Origin: PLGF01 sp052139695
GTDB taxonomy: Bacteria > Verrucomicrobiota > Verrucomicrobiia > Limisphaerales > Palsa-1400
Assembly: GCA_052139695.1 (NCBI GenBank)
Contig: JBKQWF010000320.1
Span: 52,382 to 116,381, forward strand
Length of the DNA: 64,000 bases
Reading direction: 5' to 3'
The position numbers and the translations under genes are program-made. Shown here one piece after another: positions 35,572 to 45,243 of the stretch (within the stretch, counting starts at the first letter, position 1; every line of letters starts with the position of its first letter). The notes below the pieces were generated by a model that saw only the letters and a list, made by a program, of their open reading frames with translations, made no database searches and was not told the DNA's origin.

Positions 35572-36756
35572 ATGAGTTTATCATCAGTTTGCCGCTGGAT
35601 TCTCCATCCCTCCGTGCGCCAGGCAACGGATGTCTGCAACCACGTCAAAAAACTGCTCAATTCCCAGCGCGACATTCTCTCTCCCCAGGCCATTGAGGCG
35701 CTGGAGAATTCGCAGCGGGAAACGCGCGCGGTCATCGCTTCCGGCGCCTCGCGCGACATCTTGCTGAAGCAATTGGAGCAATTGGAAAAAACCGCCAATA
35801 AATGGATCAAACCATATCCGCATCCCGAATGGCGCGAGAACGTGGAAGTGTTCCTCGTCGCCATTGTCGTGGCCATGGGCATCCGCACTTTTTTCCTGCA
35901 ACCTTTCAAGATCCCGACCGGCTCCATGCAGCCGACCCTCTACGGCGTGACCATGCAAGACCTGCGCTATGATTCCAGTTTTAAGATGCCCAATGCGTTG
36001 GAGCGGATTTGGGACTCCGTGGTTTATGGGACCATTTACCATCAGATTATCGCGCCAGAGGACGGGCAGGTGGTGCGCATCGGCCGCGTGGAGCATTTCC
36101 TGCGCTTCTTCAACATGCAAACCATCTGGGTGCAATACGCCGACCGTCCGGAAACGCCCGTAACCCTCTGGCTGGGCCCGGACGAATTCCCCGACCGCCA
36201 TGTGAACTTTGAGCGCGGCGCCAGTTTCCGCGCCGGCCAGCCGATTCTGCGCTTCAGAGAAACCACTGGCGACCATCTTTTTGTGGACCGTTTCACCTAT
36301 AATTTCCGCCATCCGGAGCGCGGTGAAATCATTGTCTTCAAAACCGCCGGCATCGAGGGTTTGGCCAACCAGGACCAATTTTACATTAAGCGCCTGATCG
36401 GTTTGCCGGGCGACAACGTGAGCATTGGCGAAGACCGTCACGTCCGCATCAACGGGCGCCGCCTGGACGCCTCCACGCCACACTTTGAGAATGTCTATGG
36501 CTTCGATCCCAACAAACCGCCGCGCGACAGCCAATATAGCGGCCACGTGCTGGACTCGCGCAGCAGCATGACCAGCCCGGACAACGTCCTCCACGTCCCT
36601 GATCAGCCGACAAACACCTATGTGGTTTTTGGCGACAATACGGTCAACAGCCTGGACTCCCGCTATTGGGGATCGCTCCCGCAAGTCAACGTTATCGGCA
36701 AAGCCTTTTTCGTCTATTGGCCCATTTCCTCCCGCTTCGGCTGGGGCCAGCAGTAG
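35572..36756 (+). CDS. lepB: signal peptidase I
   Basis: 394 residues, longer than the typical 250-320. An N-terminal coiled-coil-like segment (EALENSQRETRAVIASGAS, LKQLEQLEKTAN) precedes the TM anchor VEVFLVAIVVAMGIRTFFL. The catalytic Ser is in FKIPTGSMQPTL and the general-base Lys in QFYIKRLIGLPGDNV; FGDNTVNSLDSRYWG is box E. It removes signal peptides of exported proteins. Insertions between the Ser and Lys boxes (about 170 residues) are long compared with E. coli. Confidence 0.92.
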   Translation: MSLSSVCRWILHPSVRQATDVCNHVKKLLNSQRDILSPQAIEALENSQRETRAVIASGASRDILLKQLEQLEKTANKWIKPYPHPEWRENVEVFLVAIVVAMGIRTFFLQPFKIPTGSMQPTLYGVTMQDLRYDSSFKMPNALERIWDSVVYGTIYHQIIAPEDGQVVRIGRVEHFLRFFNMQTIWVQYADRPETPVTLWLGPDEFPDRHVNFERGASFRAGQPILRFRETTGDHLFVDRFTYNFRHPERGEIIVFKTAGIEGLANQDQFYIKRLIGLPGDNVSIGEDRHVRINGRRLDASTPHFENVYGFDPNKPPRDSQYSGHVLDSRSSMTSPDNVLHVPDQPTNTYVVFGDNTVNSLDSRYWGSLPQVNVIGKAFFVYWPISSRFGWGQQ

Positions 36757-36769
36757 CTCGTAAAAGCGG

Positions 36770-37885
36770 TTACCCTGGCTTGAGAATGCCGGACGTGGCT
36801 GGGACGAAGCCGTGCATTTCCATTTCGACCATGGCCCAGTTATTCGCGTAATGCCTGGCCACATCCTCGGTCACGTATTTGTTTTTGAGAAGCTGCATTA
36901 AATATTGGTCGAAGCTGTGCATCCCCTCGCCGTTTGCCGCTTCAATGTTGCCCACCAGGAGCGCCATGTCATTGCGGACAATGCAGTCCTGAATGCCGAT
37001 GTTGCGTTTCATGATTTCCAGGCAGGGAATTCGTTTGCCAACGACGCTGGGGATGAGCCGTTGGCAGACCACGGCATTCAAGCTCCGGGCCAGAAGCGCG
37101 CTAACGTTGGCCTGGTCCTGCGCCGGATAAAACTGGCGCAGACGCTCAATGGCTTGCGGCACGGAATCGGCGTGCAAAGTGGTCAAGACCAAGTGGCCTG
37201 TTTCGGCCGCCTGCATTCCGGCCAGGATGCTCTCGCGGTCGCGGATTTCCCCCAGGAAAATAACATCCGGGTCCTGGCGCACGGCGTTGCGGATGCCGTC
37301 GGCGAACGAGTCGGTGTCCACGCCCACTTCGCGTTGCTCAAACTGGCAATTGCTTTCCTGAAAAAGGTACTCAATGGGGTCTTCAATGGTCACCACTCGG
37401 AGCGCGACCATTTCGTTGAGCCTTTGTAAAATGGCCCGCGCGGTCGTACTTTTCCCTTGGCCGGCGGCTCCCGTGATGATGATCAACCCTCGTGGTTCGC
37501 GCACCAGGTCAAGAATGGTCGCCGGCAGGTCCAGTTCCTCGAACCGGATCATGTTTTGGGGGACAACCCGGAAGGAAAAGGACTGCTTGCCTTGTTGCTT
37601 GCTGAAGTTGGCCCGGTAGCGCATGGAGCCGCACAGAAAGCTGAAGTCCATTTCGTGCTGCCGCTCGATTCGTTCGTCGATGGAGCTGGAAAAGGCTTCG
37701 CGCACCATTTTCACGATGTCGTTATTCGAAGGCGCGGGAAATTGGCCGGGGTCGATCCGTTGCAGCCTTCCATCGACGCGGATGGAATAACGGCGGTCCG
37801 CCTGGGCATGAAGGTCGGTGGCTTTTTGGCGCGAGCACCAGTCGAGGAGTTTGCCCAGTTGCGTCGTCGGGTTGATATTTTCCAT
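36770..37885 (-). CDS. PilT/VirB11-type ATPase
   Basis: 371 residues. N-terminal PAS-like domain (LLDWCSRQKATDLHAQADRR), Walker A GAAGQGKSTT, Asp box TIEDPIEYLF, Walker B DPDVIFLGEIRDRES and His box GHLVLTTLHADSV. This is the PilT family retraction ATPase layout. It is a distant paralogue of the PilT at 45244: the Walker A residues differ (GAAGQGKS against GSTGCGKS). Convergent with lepB, 13 bp apart. Confidence 0.87.
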   Translation of the reverse strand: MENINPTTQLGKLLDWCSRQKATDLHAQADRRYSIRVDGRLQRIDPGQFPAPSNNDIVKMVREAFSSSIDERIERQHEMDFSFLCGSMRYRANFSKQQGKQSFSFRVVPQNMIRFEELDLPATILDLVREPRGLIIITGAAGQGKSTTARAILQRLNEMVALRVVTIEDPIEYLFQESNCQFEQREVGVDTDSFADGIRNAVRQDPDVIFLGEIRDRESILAGMQAAETGHLVLTTLHADSVPQAIERLRQFYPAQDQANVSALLARSLNAVVCQRLIPSVVGKRIPCLEIMKRNIGIQDCIVRNDMALLVGNIEAANGEGMHSFDQYLMQLLKNKYVTEDVARHYANNWAMVEMEMHGFVPATSGILKPG

Positions 37886-38596
37886 AAAATCATTGTGCCA
37901 GGGAATGCAGACAATCCTCCGCTCCGCTCCGGGGGTAGTCTAGATTCCTTTGGATGTTCGGCCGGACTTATCGCGGCGCGCTCCATTTCAAGTCGTTGCT
38001 GTTACCAGCGGCTGCGTGTGGCTTCGTAATCCGGCGCTCCACGGTCCAGGCCGCTCATCGCCAGTTCACCGTGCGGCGTCTCTCCCGCAGAGTGTACCAT
38101 CCTGAATTGCTCATGACAAATGGTTTATCTCGTAGAGCTTTCTCCCCCCCGTCGCGGTTGGCGCTGGCCGCGTCAAAACAAAGGACACTCTAACCGCTTG
38201 AAGTGCAGGATATTATGAAGCGTTCCCGGGAAATCATGTTTTCCCCAGCCTGCGGCCGGGTTTTTCCCATTGCAGATGTCCTCCTTTTTGCCTGTTAAGG
38301 TTTTGTCCCAACCTGCCGATTCAGGAGTTGATTCGTGAGATACTGATCGAGCGCGGAGCCTGAGAGAAAGCACTGAGCTTTTGCAGGCCAGCGAAAAAAC
38401 TATGAAGAATAGTCAACTGGACAGTGGCGTGAGCGACAGCGCTCTCTCCCAGGATTCTGTCCTCCGTGCTCAAACGGGACCGCGGGTCATAGAGCGTGAT
38501 GCGTGGCATCGACTTAAGAAGTGAGCAAGTAAAAACGACCAACAACAAGAGTCCAGGAAACGAATTAGTGTGCGTTCCTGGAAGAAGAAACAAAAT
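37886..38596. other. long intergenic stretch, nothing assigned
   Basis: About 711 bases between the divergent PilT-like gene and the Ig-repeat gene. I see no recognisable gene, tRNA or repeat. A 40-codon frame at 38402-38524 lacks an SD sequence and is not supported. The length suggests a long 5' leader or regulatory region for the surface protein. Confidence 0.35.
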
Positions 38597-41500
38597 ATGA
38601 AAAAGAGCTTGGCAAAACAGATCAGCGGAATCCTGCTTGCTACCAGTATGGCGATGCAGGCTTATAATGCGGGGGCCGCGGCCTCGGCCCCAACCATCTC
38701 AAAAGCGCCCACCAATGCCTGGGTGGGGTTGGGCAGCAACTATACCTTTAGCGTGACGGCCGGTGGCACCAATTTGAGCTACCAGTGGTTTACGAACACT
38801 GTGGCGGTGAGCAATGCCACAGACGCCACTTTGCTGGTGACCAGCCCCACGCAGGCGCAAAATACCAACACTTATTTCGTGGTGGTCACCAACGGGGCGG
38901 GGGCCGTCACGAGCTCGCCCGTTACCTTGACCGTGCAGCAGCCGGTGGCGATCACCGGTATCACAGACACGGCCTCATCGTCCAATGTGGCCTCCGGCAG
39001 CACTTGGTCCATCGGTGTGGCCTGCACGGGCGACAGCCTCGCGTATGTCTGGACGAAGGGCAACGTTGCCGTCAGCGCGGGGGACATCACATCCACCACG
39101 AATGGCACCACCAATTCCATTAGCGCCGTCGCGGTCACCGATTCCGGCACCTATACTTGCAAAATAACGAACCATATCAGTTCGGCCACGACAAACTTCG
39201 CGTTGGACGTTATCGCCGCGCCGGTCATTACCAGCAAACTGGCGGCGACCAATGTGGTGGCGCTTAGTTCCAACGTCACGCTGAGCGTGACCGCCAGCGG
39301 CTCCTTCCTCACGTATTATTGGTCCAACAACGCGGTCGCCGTGCCCAGTTCCAACACCAATAAACTCGTCTTGCCGGGCACTTACGCCAACGCGGGCCAT
39401 TACGAGGTGCTGGTGAGTAACATCGCCGGCGTGGTCAGCAATACCAGTACCGTTATCGTCCAGGCGGCGCCCTCCTTCCTTCTCCAGCCGATCGGATCGA
39501 CCAACTCACAATCTGCCACTGCTCCCATCGTCCTGACGGCCTTGGCGGCGGGGGACAGCAATGGCTTTGTCTGGACCGTGGGTGGCAAAGTCGTGACCAA
39601 CGGCAGCGGGAACATAACGATTACCAATCATTTCGTCACGACCAACGCGGATTACCTTCTAGTCCCGTCGTTGTCCGGCAGCATCACCAACAACACGAAC
39701 GTGTATTTAAGCTATCTGACGATCACAGGCGCCAAGGCGTCGAACAGCGGCGTCTATCAGGTCGCGGTGAGCAACGCCGTGACGACCCTAAAGAGCACAA
39801 ATGTCAACGTGCTGATCGTTGCGCCGGGCACGGTGACTCCGAGCGAAGCAGGGGTTGCGGTGCTGGAAGGCGCCTCGGCCACGCTCAAATTTACCGTGAC
39901 GGGATCGGGTCCATTTACCAACGCCTTGTGGTTCAGCAACGCCTGCCTCACGAGCGTGACCAATACCACTATTACGAACACGATCAGCAGCATGACCCTG
40001 AGCAATGTTGGGGCCTATTGGCTCATTGCCACGAATTTCGGCGGGGTTGCATCCAATAAAATTACGGTAAGTTACATTGCGGACACGAATCCGCCCGCCG
40101 TTTCTTTGAGCGGGCTGGCGAAGGTATATACGACCAATACGGGCATCATTGTCAAAGGCAGCGCGACCGATAACGTTGCGGTGTCTAACGTGCAGTATGC
40201 GATTAACGGCGGTAGTTGGACAAGTGCCAGCACCAACTCCAGCACCAATTGGAAGAACTTCACCTTCACCGTAAGTCTCAACAGCACGGCGGGCACGAAC
40301 AACGTTCTTCTGGTCAAGGCGGAGGACATTAACGGAAACGTTTCCAAAACTCTAACCAATTATGTGACTTACGCGCCCTTCTATACCATGACAGTCACTT
40401 CGAACGGAGATGGCATCGTGAAAGGCACCTGGACCACCAACGGGGTGCAGTGGGGCCAAACCTACACCGCCACGGCCGTTCCGGCAGGGTTTAACCTATT
40501 CACCCATTGGACCGTCACGCCGAGCATCGGCAGCGCGTCCAACGTGAGCACAACGGCCTGGAAATTCACCCCAACCTGCAATCTGACCCTTGCCGCCACT
40601 TTCGTGACGAATAACTTCGTGAACGCCGGTGGAACTTACAACGGGGTCTTTTCCACCAATGCGAGCGGCAACACCCTGACAAACCTGGATGGCGCCGGTT
40701 ATATTTCATTGACCCTCAGCAGCAACCTGGCCTACAGCGGTAAACTCCATATAGGAGGTGTCACCATGCCGATGAGCGGCTCGTTTGCTTACGGCGGCTA
40801 TCTGAACACCAATTTGACCAACGGCGAATTGACCGCGACGGTTGATTTGACCAACGACTTCGCCAGCAACTTCATCAATGGAGTAGTTACTTGCGGGACC
40901 TACACGGTCACCAATCTGGTAGCCGGTCTGGACACGTTTGGCAAGAACAACCCGGTGACCAATGCTGGAAGTTATACCATGACATTCTATTGTGATGCTA
41001 GTGATGGCTACGGGTTTGCCTTTGTGACCGTTGCCTCCAATGGCGCGGTTAGTGTGACGGGAACGGACCCGAAAGGCGCGTCCTTCAGTCAAAGTACGAC
41101 ATTAACTGAGGACAACTTATTGCCATTTTACGCTGGACTGTATCCCGTCAAGAGCGTCGAACACGGCGCAATTTGGGGTTGGCTCCAATTGGGAGGCGTT
41201 ACGAATGAGGGAGGCTCTGGTAGTTTTGGTCCGCTTGTCATGGCGACGAATATTTATGGCAACACGAATATGGGCAACACCCTGTCGTGGATTGTGACGA
41301 ACAGCACGGCCGGATACTGGATGGCCTTGTATTCTTCGCCTTTTACGCCGCCGGCCAAGGGTGATTACCGGGTCATCACCAATCAATTGGTGACGCTGCG
41401 TTACACCGTCCCTAACGTGTCATTTCATGACGAGACCCTGGCGATTTCCGAGGAAGGAACGATCGGATCGGATGGGGTGTCCACCATGGTGATCTCTAAG

Positions 41501-41698
41501 ACCGGGCTGATCACCGGCACGGTTGTCGATACCAATACCTCTGCTACTTACAAACTCCAGGGGGCTGTGTTGCAAAATGGCAATAACGCTTCCATTGGGA
41601 TGGTTGGCGCGGGCATTGTCATTAACTCCACGAACGTCGGCGGTTTTTCGATTGTCCCAGTCCCGGTTTCTGATCAAACTGGTTTAAACGGCAATTAG
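38597..41698 (+). CDS. large secreted Ig-repeat surface protein
   Basis: 1033 residues from MKKSLAKQISGILLATSMAM, a signal peptide. Four or five immunoglobulin-like modules fill residues about 30-490 (LSYQWFTNTVAVSNATDATL, DSGTYTCKITNHISS, NAGHYEVLVSNIAGVVSNTS are typical I-set edges). A Ig/FN3-like module follows (VKGSATDNVAVSNVQYAING). Then comes an InlB B-repeat-like module (YTMTVTSNGDGIVKGTW), and a 350-residue C-terminal domain I do not recognise. It is very rich in Thr, Asn, Ser and Val. No sorting signal is seen at the C-terminus (VSDQTGLNGN). Adhesion or matrix role is an inference. Confidence 0.8.
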   Translation: MKKSLAKQISGILLATSMAMQAYNAGAAASAPTISKAPTNAWVGLGSNYTFSVTAGGTNLSYQWFTNTVAVSNATDATLLVTSPTQAQNTNTYFVVVTNGAGAVTSSPVTLTVQQPVAITGITDTASSSNVASGSTWSIGVACTGDSLAYVWTKGNVAVSAGDITSTTNGTTNSISAVAVTDSGTYTCKITNHISSATTNFALDVIAAPVITSKLAATNVVALSSNVTLSVTASGSFLTYYWSNNAVAVPSSNTNKLVLPGTYANAGHYEVLVSNIAGVVSNTSTVIVQAAPSFLLQPIGSTNSQSATAPIVLTALAAGDSNGFVWTVGGKVVTNGSGNITITNHFVTTNADYLLVPSLSGSITNNTNVYLSYLTITGAKASNSGVYQVAVSNAVTTLKSTNVNVLIVAPGTVTPSEAGVAVLEGASATLKFTVTGSGPFTNALWFSNACLTSVTNTTITNTISSMTLSNVGAYWLIATNFGGVASNKITVSYIADTNPPAVSLSGLAKVYTTNTGIIVKGSATDNVAVSNVQYAINGGSWTSASTNSSTNWKNFTFTVSLNSTAGTNNVLLVKAEDINGNVSKTLTNYVTYAPFYTMTVTSNGDGIVKGTWTTNGVQWGQTYTATAVPAGFNLFTHWTVTPSIGSASNVSTTAWKFTPTCNLTLAATFVTNNFVNAGGTYNGVFSTNASGNTLTNLDGAGYISLTLSSNLAYSGKLHIGGVTMPMSGSFAYGGYLNTNLTNGELTATVDLTNDFASNFINGVVTCGTYTVTNLVAGLDTFGKNNPVTNAGSYTMTFYCDASDGYGFAFVTVASNGAVSVTGTDPKGASFSQSTTLTEDNLLPFYAGLYPVKSVEHGAIWGWLQLGGVTNEGGSGSFGPLVMATNIYGNTNMGNTLSWIVTNSTAGYWMALYSSPFTPPAKGDYRVITNQLVTLRYTVPNVSFHDETLAISEEGTIGSDGVSTMVISKTGLITGTVVDTNTSATYKLQGAVLQNGNNASIGMVGAGIVINSTNVGGFSIVPVPVSDQTGLNGN

Positions 41699-41738
41699 GC
41701 CTAAGCCAGGCTCCTCGGAAGGGCCTGTTAATATCAAC

Positions 41739-41764
41739 AATGAGGACGCTACGGCGTCCTCATT
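41739..41764 (+). terminator. hairpin terminator after the Ig-repeat gene
   Basis: AATGAGGACGC, loop TACG, GCGTCCTCATT: a perfect 11-bp stem 40 bases after the stop. The T-tract after it is weak (ggttta), so efficiency is uncertain. Confidence 0.6.
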
Positions 41765-42002
41765 GGTTTACAAATCGGTTCTGGAAGGCCTCGGGTGAAT
41801 TCCAGTTTAAGGGCGGGCGGTTCCCTGCCCGCCGAGACGGCGCGCACGGAGTGACGCGCCCTACCGTGCCTGGTGACTTTTAATCGCACCTCCGGATCGC
41901 CCGCTTCCTTGCCTGATGTGGGGCGGGAATAAACGCCGTGCCTCATTGCCTCATTTTTTCTCGATTGCCTGTGAGGCTCGGAGAATCTAAACTATCGGTC
42001 GC
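41765..42002. repeat. palindromic repeats upstream of accA
   Basis: 41815-41842 has gggcgggcggttccctgcccgcc and 41850-41873 has gcgcacggagtgacgcgcc, the reverse of the string at 52769, ending in ctacc. It is followed by ttttaatcgcac, also seen at 2428 and (as ttttaatctcac) at 52834. No gene. Confidence 0.55.
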
Positions 42003-43058
42003 ATGAAACATCAGCTCGATTTCGAGAAACCGCTTTTGGATCTGCAACGGAAGCTGGACGACCTTAAAAAACATCCGGAAACGAGCAGCGACAAAGAAAT
42101 CGCTGAGTTGGAAAGGAAATATAAGGAAGCCAAGAAGCAGATTTTCTCGCAATTAAGCCCGTGGGACCGCATTAAAATCGCGCGGCATCCCAGGCGGCCT
42201 TTTACGCTGGATTATATTGCGGCGATCTTCACGGATTTTTGCGAACTGCATGGGGACCGGCTCTTCGCCGACGACCAGGCCATGGTGGGGGGCTTCGCAA
42301 AATTGGACGATCAGCGGTTGATGGTCATCGGCACCCAAAAGGGGCGCGACACCAAAGAGAATATTAAGCGCAATTTCGGCTCGGCGCACCCGGAAGGTTA
42401 TCGCAAGGCGTTGCGCTTGATGAAAATGGCGGATAAATTCTGCATTCCGATTGTGACGCTGATCGATACGGCAGGGGCGTATCCCGGAATTGGCGCGGAG
42501 GAACGGCACGTGGCCGAGGCGATCGCGGTGAATTTGCGCGAGATGATGCTGATGGATGTCCCGATTGTGGCGGTGGTCATCGGTGAAGGCGGATCGGGAG
42601 GCGCCTTGGGCATCGGAGTGGCGGACCGCGTTATGATCCTCGAGAACGCCTACTATTCGGTGATTAGCCCGGAAGGTTGCGCGGCGATTCTGTGGAAAGA
42701 CCGCACGGCGGCTGCCAAAGCTGCCGAAGCCTTGCGCATCACCGCGGCGGATTTGATGGAATTGGGCCTGGTGGATGGAATTGTGCCCGAACCGCTGGGA
42801 GGAGCGCACCAGGACTGGGGGACGACGGCTCAATCTTTGAAAACAGCCCTTAAAACCAATCTGGCCCATCTGCTCAGAGTCCCCGGCACGCAACGTCTCA
42901 AGTCCCGCTATCAAAAGTACCGGGCTTACGGCCAGTTCTTGGAGATCAAACCCAAGAGTGCCATCACCCTAGCTGCGCCCGAGGCGGAGAAGAGCGAACC
43001 ATCGCATAATGGCAATGGCAATTCACATTCAGGGCAGCCAGAGATTCAATCGCTGTGA
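42003..43058 (+). CDS. accA: acetyl-CoA carboxylase carboxyltransferase alpha subunit
   Basis: 351 residues starting MKHQLDFEKPLLDLQRKLDD. The crotonase-like core has RPFTLDYIAAIFTDFCELHG, GSAHPEGYRKALRLMKMAD, IDTAGAYPGIGAEERHVAEA and GEGGSGGALGIGVADRVMIL. It transfers CO2 from carboxybiotin to acetyl-CoA with AccD. The last 35 residues (SEPSHNGNGNSHSGQPE) are an Asn/Gly/His-rich extension. The stop overlaps the GTG of manA. Confidence 0.93.
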   Translation: MKHQLDFEKPLLDLQRKLDDLKKHPETSSDKEIAELERKYKEAKKQIFSQLSPWDRIKIARHPRRPFTLDYIAAIFTDFCELHGDRLFADDQAMVGGFAKLDDQRLMVIGTQKGRDTKENIKRNFGSAHPEGYRKALRLMKMADKFCIPIVTLIDTAGAYPGIGAEERHVAEAIAVNLREMMLMDVPIVAVVIGEGGSGGALGIGVADRVMILENAYYSVISPEGCAAILWKDRTAAAKAAEALRITAADLMELGLVDGIVPEPLGGAHQDWGTTAQSLKTALKTNLAHLLRVPGTQRLKSRYQKYRAYGQFLEIKPKSAITLAAPEAEKSEPSHNGNGNSHSGQPEIQSL

Positions 43059-44041
43059 AGCTTTATCCACTCGTCTTTCAACCCATTTTCAAGGAGCGCC
43101 TTTGGGGTGGCCGAAATCTGGAATCCCTTTACGGCAAGAGTCTGCCGCCGGGCTTGGCGGTCGGTGAATCGTGGGAGATCAGCGACCGTCCTGGGGATGA
43201 AAGCGTGGTGGCGAACGGCCCGTTGCAGGGCAAAAGCTTAAGATGGCTGATGGAACAGTGTCCGACCGAATTGCTTGGCCCGCTTGTTCCCATGCCGGCG
43301 CGATTTCCTCTCCTGATCAAGATTATCGACGCCCAGGCCAAGCTGTCGTTGCAGGTCCATCCGCCAGCCGCGGTGGCGGCGAAACTAGGCGGCGAACCAA
43401 AGACGGAAATGTGGTACGTGGCCCATGCCGGACCGGCGGCGGAGCTGTTTGTTGGTTTGAAGAAGGGCGTCAGTCGTGTGGAATTTGAACGCAAGCTGGC
43501 CGGCCAAACGGTGGCGGAGTGCTTTCATCGTATCGCCGTTCACCGCGGTGACGCCATGTTTCTCCCCAGTGGGCGCGTCCATGCCTTGGGAGCGGAGACG
43601 GTGATTTTTGAGGTGCAGCAGAATTCCGACACGACCTACCGCGTTTTTGACTGGAACCGGGTGGACCGCGGTGGAAAGGGCCGTGAATTGCATCTGCCGC
43701 AGTCTTTGGCCAGCATCAATTTTTCGGACTTCGAGCCGCCTTTGCTGGCAGGGGATTTTGTTCCTGGCCGTCCCGGCATGATCCGGCGCCTGGTAAAAAA
43801 TGAACTCTTCGAGGTGAACCTTAGAAAACTGGAGAGCGGTGAGCAGATGCCCGTGTCGGATGGGCGCATGCAAATAGTGGGAGTCTTGGAAGGAACGGTG
43901 CGGATCGCGGGGGAAGGCCCTTCCGTGGCGCTGGCCGCGGGCCAGTTTTGTCTCGTTCCAGCCTCCTGTGCGCGAGGAGAATTCCTCGTTCAAGGAAAAG
44001 GCTCATTTCTGCAAATCTATAGCCGGCCGGAAGACAGTTGA
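43055..44041 (+). CDS. manA: class I mannose-6-phosphate isomerase
   Basis: 328 residues from a GTG start overlapping the accA stop (GTGA). The metal site is in LSLQVHPPAAVAAKLGGEPK (Gln and His), TEMWYVAHA (Glu) and FLPSGRVHALG (second His); YRVFDWNRVDRGGKGRELH follows. It interconverts mannose 6-phosphate and fructose 6-phosphate, fitting the mannose-handling GH92 enzyme at the window start. Shorter than E. coli ManA, as usual for the Bacillus-type group. Confidence 0.9.
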   Translation: MKLYPLVFQPIFKERLWGGRNLESLYGKSLPPGLAVGESWEISDRPGDESVVANGPLQGKSLRWLMEQCPTELLGPLVPMPARFPLLIKIIDAQAKLSLQVHPPAAVAAKLGGEPKTEMWYVAHAGPAAELFVGLKKGVSRVEFERKLAGQTVAECFHRIAVHRGDAMFLPSGRVHALGAETVIFEVQQNSDTTYRVFDWNRVDRGGKGRELHLPQSLASINFSDFEPPLLAGDFVPGRPGMIRRLVKNELFEVNLRKLESGEQMPVSDGRMQIVGVLEGTVRIAGEGPSVALAAGQFCLVPASCARGEFLVQGKGSFLQIYSRPEDS

Positions 44042-44074
44042 ATCCGTTCCGCCGCGCGGTTAGGCTCTCCGATC

Positions 44075-44833
44075 ATGACAGGCGCAACATCTGAAAAAGC
44101 TGCGGTGAACCAACCTTCGGAAAAGAATATTCCTGTCCGTGACCGCCTGATTTTCGCCATGGACGTTGCGACGCCCGAGGAGGCCAAGCGATGCGTCGAG
44201 CAGCTCGGTGACGCGGTGCAGTTTTACAAGCTGGGTCTGCAAATATTCATGGCGGGCGGCTATTATGAGCTGATCGACTGGCTGAAAGAACGGGGAAAGA
44301 AGATTTTTGTGGATTTAAAGTTCTTTGACGTGCCGGAGACGGTCAAGCTGGCGGTTTCGCAATTAAAGGGCAGGGGAGTGTCCTTCGCCACGGTGCATGG
44401 CAACGATGAGATATTGCGGGCGGCGGTCGCGGGAAAAAACGACGTTGAGATCCTGGCTGTGACCGTATTGACGAGCCTCGATAACGGCGACCTGAAGGAT
44501 TTGGGCTTTGCCTGCGATGCCAAGACCCTCGTGCTCTCGAGGGCGAAGCGGGCTTTGGAAATTGGTTGCGCCGGCGTTATCTCCTCTGGCCTGGAAGTGG
44601 AAGAATTGCGCAAAACGCATGGCCATAAGTTTATGATTATCTCCCCGGGCATTCGTCCCGTGCTCAACCGGCCGGCGGACGACCAAAAAAGAGTGGTAAC
44701 GGTCACGGAAGCGTTTTTGAAAGGGGCGGATTATATTGTGGTGGGGCGACCTATTAGAAATGCTTTAAATCCGCGGGAGAAAGCGGAGGAAATCCAACGC
44801 GAAATCGCCGGTGTTTTCCAGCCTCGCGGTTGA
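44075..44833 (+). CDS. pyrF: orotidine 5'-phosphate decarboxylase
   Basis: 252 residues. DRLIFAMDVATPEEAKRCVE begins the TIM barrel; KKIFVDLKFFDVPETVKLAV carries the catalytic D-x-K-x-x-D array, and SPGIRPV plus YIVVGRPIRNALNPREKAEE form the phosphate-binding end. It makes UMP, the last step of pyrimidine synthesis. Follows manA by 33 bp. Confidence 0.94.
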   Translation: MTGATSEKAAVNQPSEKNIPVRDRLIFAMDVATPEEAKRCVEQLGDAVQFYKLGLQIFMAGGYYELIDWLKERGKKIFVDLKFFDVPETVKLAVSQLKGRGVSFATVHGNDEILRAAVAGKNDVEILAVTVLTSLDNGDLKDLGFACDAKTLVLSRAKRALEIGCAGVISSGLEVEELRKTHGHKFMIISPGIRPVLNRPADDQKRVVTVTEAFLKGADYIVVGRPIRNALNPREKAEEIQREIAGVFQPRG

Positions 44834-44867
44834 AGGAGAAACTGTTGCGGCCGGCCTGAAAATCAGG

Positions 44868-44895
44868 TTGACGACCCCGTTTTCAGTGCTATTTT
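44868..44895 (+). promoter_or_regulatory. sigma-70-like promoter before the PilZ-like gene
   Basis: TTGACG, 16 bases, TATTTT. The -10 ends 7 bases before the ATG at 44903, so again a leaderless or very short leader is implied. Confidence 0.45.
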
Positions 44896-44902
44896 CATAG
44901 GT

Positions 44903-45208
44903 ATGAGCGCTAGAAAAGCAGAAAACAATCATTTCCTCGGCCTGTCTCCCCGCCCAACCCAATGTTTGACAATTCCTGTCAATTCCGTGCGCATTCGAAA
45001 GAACGGCATTGAATTTCATAATGATGTTCCCCTTGTCCCCTGGACCGAAATGACCGTGACGTTGCAAGGTCCCAACGGCACCAAGAAAGTGAACTTCACG
45101 GGAGTGGTGGTTGAATGCGCCGGCAGCGGGGCCAAAGGATATGCCATTTCCATGCTCTTCACCCACGTCTCGCGGCAATCGCAGGCGCGTTTGCTGGCGT
45201 ATTCTTGA
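44903..45208 (+). CDS. PilZ-like small protein
   Basis: 101 residues of predicted beta-barrel (VRIRKNGIEFHNDVPLVPWT, VNFTGVVVECAGSGAKGYA, ISMLFTHVSRQSQARLLAYS). The pattern and length fit a PilZ-type domain. The c-di-GMP-binding RxxxR motif is not evident, so it may not bind the nucleotide. It lies 35 bp upstream of pilT on the same strand, which supports a type IV pilus link. Confidence 0.55.
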   Translation: MSARKAENNHFLGLSPRPTQCLTIPVNSVRIRKNGIEFHNDVPLVPWTEMTVTLQGPNGTKKVNFTGVVVECAGSGAKGYAISMLFTHVSRQSQARLLAYS

Positions 45209-45243
45209 TTGGCTTCCGCGGGACAACGCTGTAGAGTGAGGCG

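Noticed and set aside
34464..35927. 487-codon frame on the minus strand
   Set aside because: It is antisense to lepA and lepB and shows no domain.
35584..36864. 426-codon frame on the minus strand
   Set aside because: Antisense to lepB; no family features.
38402..38524. 40-codon frame upstream of the Ig-repeat gene
   Set aside because: No SD, no recognisable sequence and no coding-like composition.
38700..40100. Possible tandem DNA repeat in the Ig-repeat gene
   Set aside because: The similarity is at the level of Ig-fold protein motifs; the DNA units are too diverged and not periodic.
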